Assembly: GCF_019711655.1 (NCBI RefSeq)
Contig: NZ_JAIGNU010000001.1
Coordinates: forward strand, 1,459,501 to 1,523,500
DNA from: Qipengyuania mesophila
GTDB lineage: Bacteria; Pseudomonadota; Alphaproteobacteria; Sphingomonadales; Sphingomonadaceae
Direction: 5' to 3'
Length of the DNA: 64,000 nt
In this document: positions 62,244 to 64,000 of the stretch, in pieces
How the letters are laid out: the number at the start of each line of letters is the position of its first letter
How positions within the stretch are numbered: position 1 is the first letter of the stretch
Notes under the pieces: generated by a model
What the model saw: the letters and a program-made list of their open reading frames with translations, nothing else
The model's database searches: none
What the model was told of the DNA's origin: nothing
Program-made: the position numbers and the translations under genes

Positions 62244-63428
62244 ATGAGCAGCGCAGTCAAGACTGACACCGACGGACTGTGTCATGTCCAGCGTGATGCG
62301 TCTTGGGGCCCCGAGGTGCGTCGCGAAATCCTGCAAGGCATCGCCGACGCCGAAAAGGGTGCCGCGATCGCGAATCTGGTTTGCTGGATTATCGTCGCAC
62401 TCGCAGCGTCCAACCTGCCAAATGCAGAGCACTATGTCGCGCCGTTGCTTCTCCGGATCGCGGCGATGATCGCTTCGCGAATGTCCTTCAGTGCTCTCCG
62501 GCGCCGACTGGCGACGAGGCAGCGGCTCGACTCCGCCCTGAACTGGATGCTGCTGTCGCTCTTCTTCGGCGGGTTCGCCTGGGGCGCGACCATGGTTCCG
62601 GTGGTCGTGGAACCCTTTCTCAATCCCGGCCGCATGCTGGTGGGAGGGGCGACCATTGCCGGTGTCAGCATCATCGTCTCGCTGCTGCTTCCCGAGCCCC
62701 GTTTCGCGGGCGCCTATATCGCCGGGTTCTTTCTCGCCTACGGCCTCGGTCTGGTCTGGGCGCCCGAACAGTTCGCGATCAAGGGCGCCTTTGGCATCCT
62801 CGGCCTGTTCGCCATCTTCCTCGCTTATGGTGCGGTCACTGCCATTCGTCACCGGAAGGCGGCGGAAACTCTGGTCGAGAACCGGCGGCTGGGCGAGGAA
62901 CTCTCCGAGGCCCTCGCGCATGCCGAATTCCTCGCCTATCGCGACCCCCTGACGGGGCTGGCCAACCGCCGCGCCTTCTTCCAGCATGGCGAACTGGTCG
63001 ATGGCTCGCGCGCACGGCACGTGCTGGCGATCGACCTCGATCATTTCAAACGAATCAACGACACATTCGGGCATCCGGTCGGGGATCGCGTGCTGATCGG
63101 CGTCGCGCAGGCGATGGGCCTGGCCTTGCGCGAGCTCGAATCGGGCGACCATTGCATGGCCCGGATCGGCGGGGAGGAATTCGCGATCATCCTCGATGTC
63201 GCCGACCAAAAGGTCGTCCAGATGATCGCCGAAATGATTCGCCTCGAGATTGCCTTGGTCTCGACGCAGATCGCAGTGGAAGGCCTTGTCACGACTGCCT
63301 CGACCGGCGTTTCGCCGTGGTTGCCGGGCGAGCGGCTGGACACCGTCCTGAGCCACGCCGACCACGCGCTTTATCGGGCGAAAGCGCGCGGGCGTGACCG
63401 TATCGAGCTTGCGGTAAGAGCTGGCTAG
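62244..63428 (+). CDS. Membrane diguanylate cyclase (GGDEF)
   Basis: A 394-residue protein with an N-terminal membrane part (six hydrophobic segments, residues about 40-210, including LNWMLLSLFFGGFAWGATMVPVV and AGVSIIVSLLLPEP) and a C-terminal GGDEF domain (about 225-394). The active-site loop is RIGGEEFAII (GGEEF at 309-313), and DPLTGLANRRAFF begins the domain. The RxxD inhibition site at the usual distance reads ESGD, so product inhibition is probably absent. It synthesises cyclic di-GMP by family; no phosphodiesterase is near. Confidence 0.9.
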   Translation: MSSAVKTDTDGLCHVQRDASWGPEVRREILQGIADAEKGAAIANLVCWIIVALAASNLPNAEHYVAPLLLRIAAMIASRMSFSALRRRLATRQRLDSALNWMLLSLFFGGFAWGATMVPVVVEPFLNPGRMLVGGATIAGVSIIVSLLLPEPRFAGAYIAGFFLAYGLGLVWAPEQFAIKGAFGILGLFAIFLAYGAVTAIRHRKAAETLVENRRLGEELSEALAHAEFLAYRDPLTGLANRRAFFQHGELVDGSRARHVLAIDLDHFKRINDTFGHPVGDRVLIGVAQAMGLALRELESGDHCMARIGGEEFAIILDVADQKVVQMIAEMIRLEIALVSTQIAVEGLVTTASTGVSPWLPGERLDTVLSHADHALYRAKARGRDRIELAVRAG

Positions 63429-63440
63429 GCTATCCAGCGC

Positions 63441-64000
63441 CTAGAGCCCCCGCCATATCTTCGCATTGGTGTCATCCCGCGCCCCGAAACGTCGGCGATC
63501 GCAGGCGACCGGCATGAAGCGCTTGTCGTAGCAGAGCTGCAATTCTTCCAGCCATCCACGTGCATTCAGATGCACGCCCACCGCTTCGCGTGGCCAGTCG
63601 GGATTGGCGTCGGTGAAGCGGGTGCGGATCGTGCCTGCGGTGAGGCCATCCTCGCGACTCACCCGGTCGAGGTCGGGAATGCGGAGGCCCTGCCACAGGA
63701 TGCGCGTGACCTTGAAATAGGTCGCCGGGCGCTTCGTCATGCAGGCGCCGTGTTTCGCCCATTGCCGCGCGAGCAGGGCGGCAGACGGCGTCAGGCACAT
63801 GTTCGCCGCCGCCTCGCGCGGCAGCGGGTCGCGGGTGGCGCTGCACCATTGCGGCCAGCTTCGCCCGCTCTCTGGCCACAACCCATGCACCACGAGACCG
63901 AAAAGGCCCGCCTGTCCGCTGCACTGGCGCGCATGAGACGGCTGGCGCTTGCGTGGCTTGCAGAATTCGGGGCTCCAGCTCAGCGCGAGGGTATAGCCGG
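63441..64000 (-). CDS. Ribonuclease T2 family protein, partial
   Basis: A leftward gene whose 5' end lies outside the window. The visible frame of 185 codons has YTLALSWSPEFCK near the window edge, the first active-site block VVHGLWPES, the second block QWAKHGACM, and cysteines for the family's disulfides (RQCSG, WCSAT, MCLTP, LCYDK, VACDR). RNase T2 enzymes cut RNA via 2',3'-cyclic phosphates, usually outside the cytoplasm; the signal peptide would be past base 64,000. It is convergent with the GGDEF gene. Confidence 0.9.
   Translation of the reverse strand, partial: GYTLALSWSPEFCKPRKRQPSHARQCSGQAGLFGLVVHGLWPESGRSWPQWCSATRDPLPREAAANMCLTPSAALLARQWAKHGACMTKRPATYFKVTRILWQGLRIPDLDRVSREDGLTAGTIRTRFTDANPDWPREAVGVHLNARGWLEELQLCYDKRFMPVACDRRRFGARDDTNAKIWRGL

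Overview
The window is high-GC alphaproteobacterial chromosome, most probably Sphingomonadales, family Erythrobacteraceae (Erythrobacter/Qipengyuania-like). This is inferred from a bifunctional ThiS-ThiG protein, DUF6489, DUF2093, DUF1491, UrcA-type and PopZ-type proteins, an Rrf2-led suf operon, and the gene order parB-parA-rsmG-mnmG-mnmE ... rho ... hemJ-hemE // PPSR-maf-aroE-coaE-dnaQ. That order is the one found around the replication origin of Caulobacter and other alphaproteobacteria. I see no phage, insertion sequence, CRISPR array, tRNA or rRNA.

Layout. 1-1.8 kb: start of a sorbosone-dehydrogenase-like gene, free Met-R-sulfoxide reductase and a glycine-zipper protein. 1.9-7.4 kb: leftward chromosome-segregation and tRNA-modification block (mnmE, mnmG, rsmG, parA, parB), the last four coupled by 4-base overlaps, with three parS palindromes in it. 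7.5-10.9 kb: DUF6489, dienelactone hydrolase, an FMN glutamate-synthase-like protein, an NTF2-like protein and a BLUF blue-light sensor. 11-14 kb: rho, hemJ, hemE. At 13,953-14,237 lies the probable origin: genes to the left run left, genes to the right (PPSR, maf, aroE, coaE, dnaQ, hpf) run right, and an AT-rich tract and DnaA-box-like words sit between.

18.5-31.9 kb is housekeeping: thioesterase, cell-wall hydrolase, exonuclease III, ErpA, CBS protein, ferredoxin, PopZ-like protein, TolC, isoaspartyl methyltransferase, class I fumarase, a LytS/LytTR two-component pair, a lipid-kinase-like protein and a phosphoesterase. 32-43 kb: rplM-rpsI, a Tat-signal protein, cutA, ctaA, a MerC-like protein behind a possible Zur box, the ThiS-ThiG fusion, a frameshifted membrane-protein gene, acyl-CoA ligase, gamma-glutamyltransferase, pyrD, and a 342-base gap with a strong terminator that may belong to a small RNA.

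43.9-51 kb is one rightward Fe-S assembly (SUF) operon: Rrf2/IscR-like regulator, sufB, three non-SUF genes, sufC, one non-SUF gene, sufD, sufS, sufT, sufA, nearly all joined by overlapping stop/start codons. 51-64 kb: an acidic TerB/EF-hand-like protein, a lipoprotein, an EI24 membrane protein, adenosine kinase, an acyltransferase coupled to a proline-dehydrogenase-fold protein that lacks the substrate arginines, divergent purD/xseA whose start codons overlap, DUF2093, an M23 peptidase, a phytase-like esterase, rpmB, tadA, a membrane GGDEF cyclase and a partial RNase T2.

Reading limits: all calls come from reading sequence and recalling families. No search was run, and several start codons are choices between alternatives.
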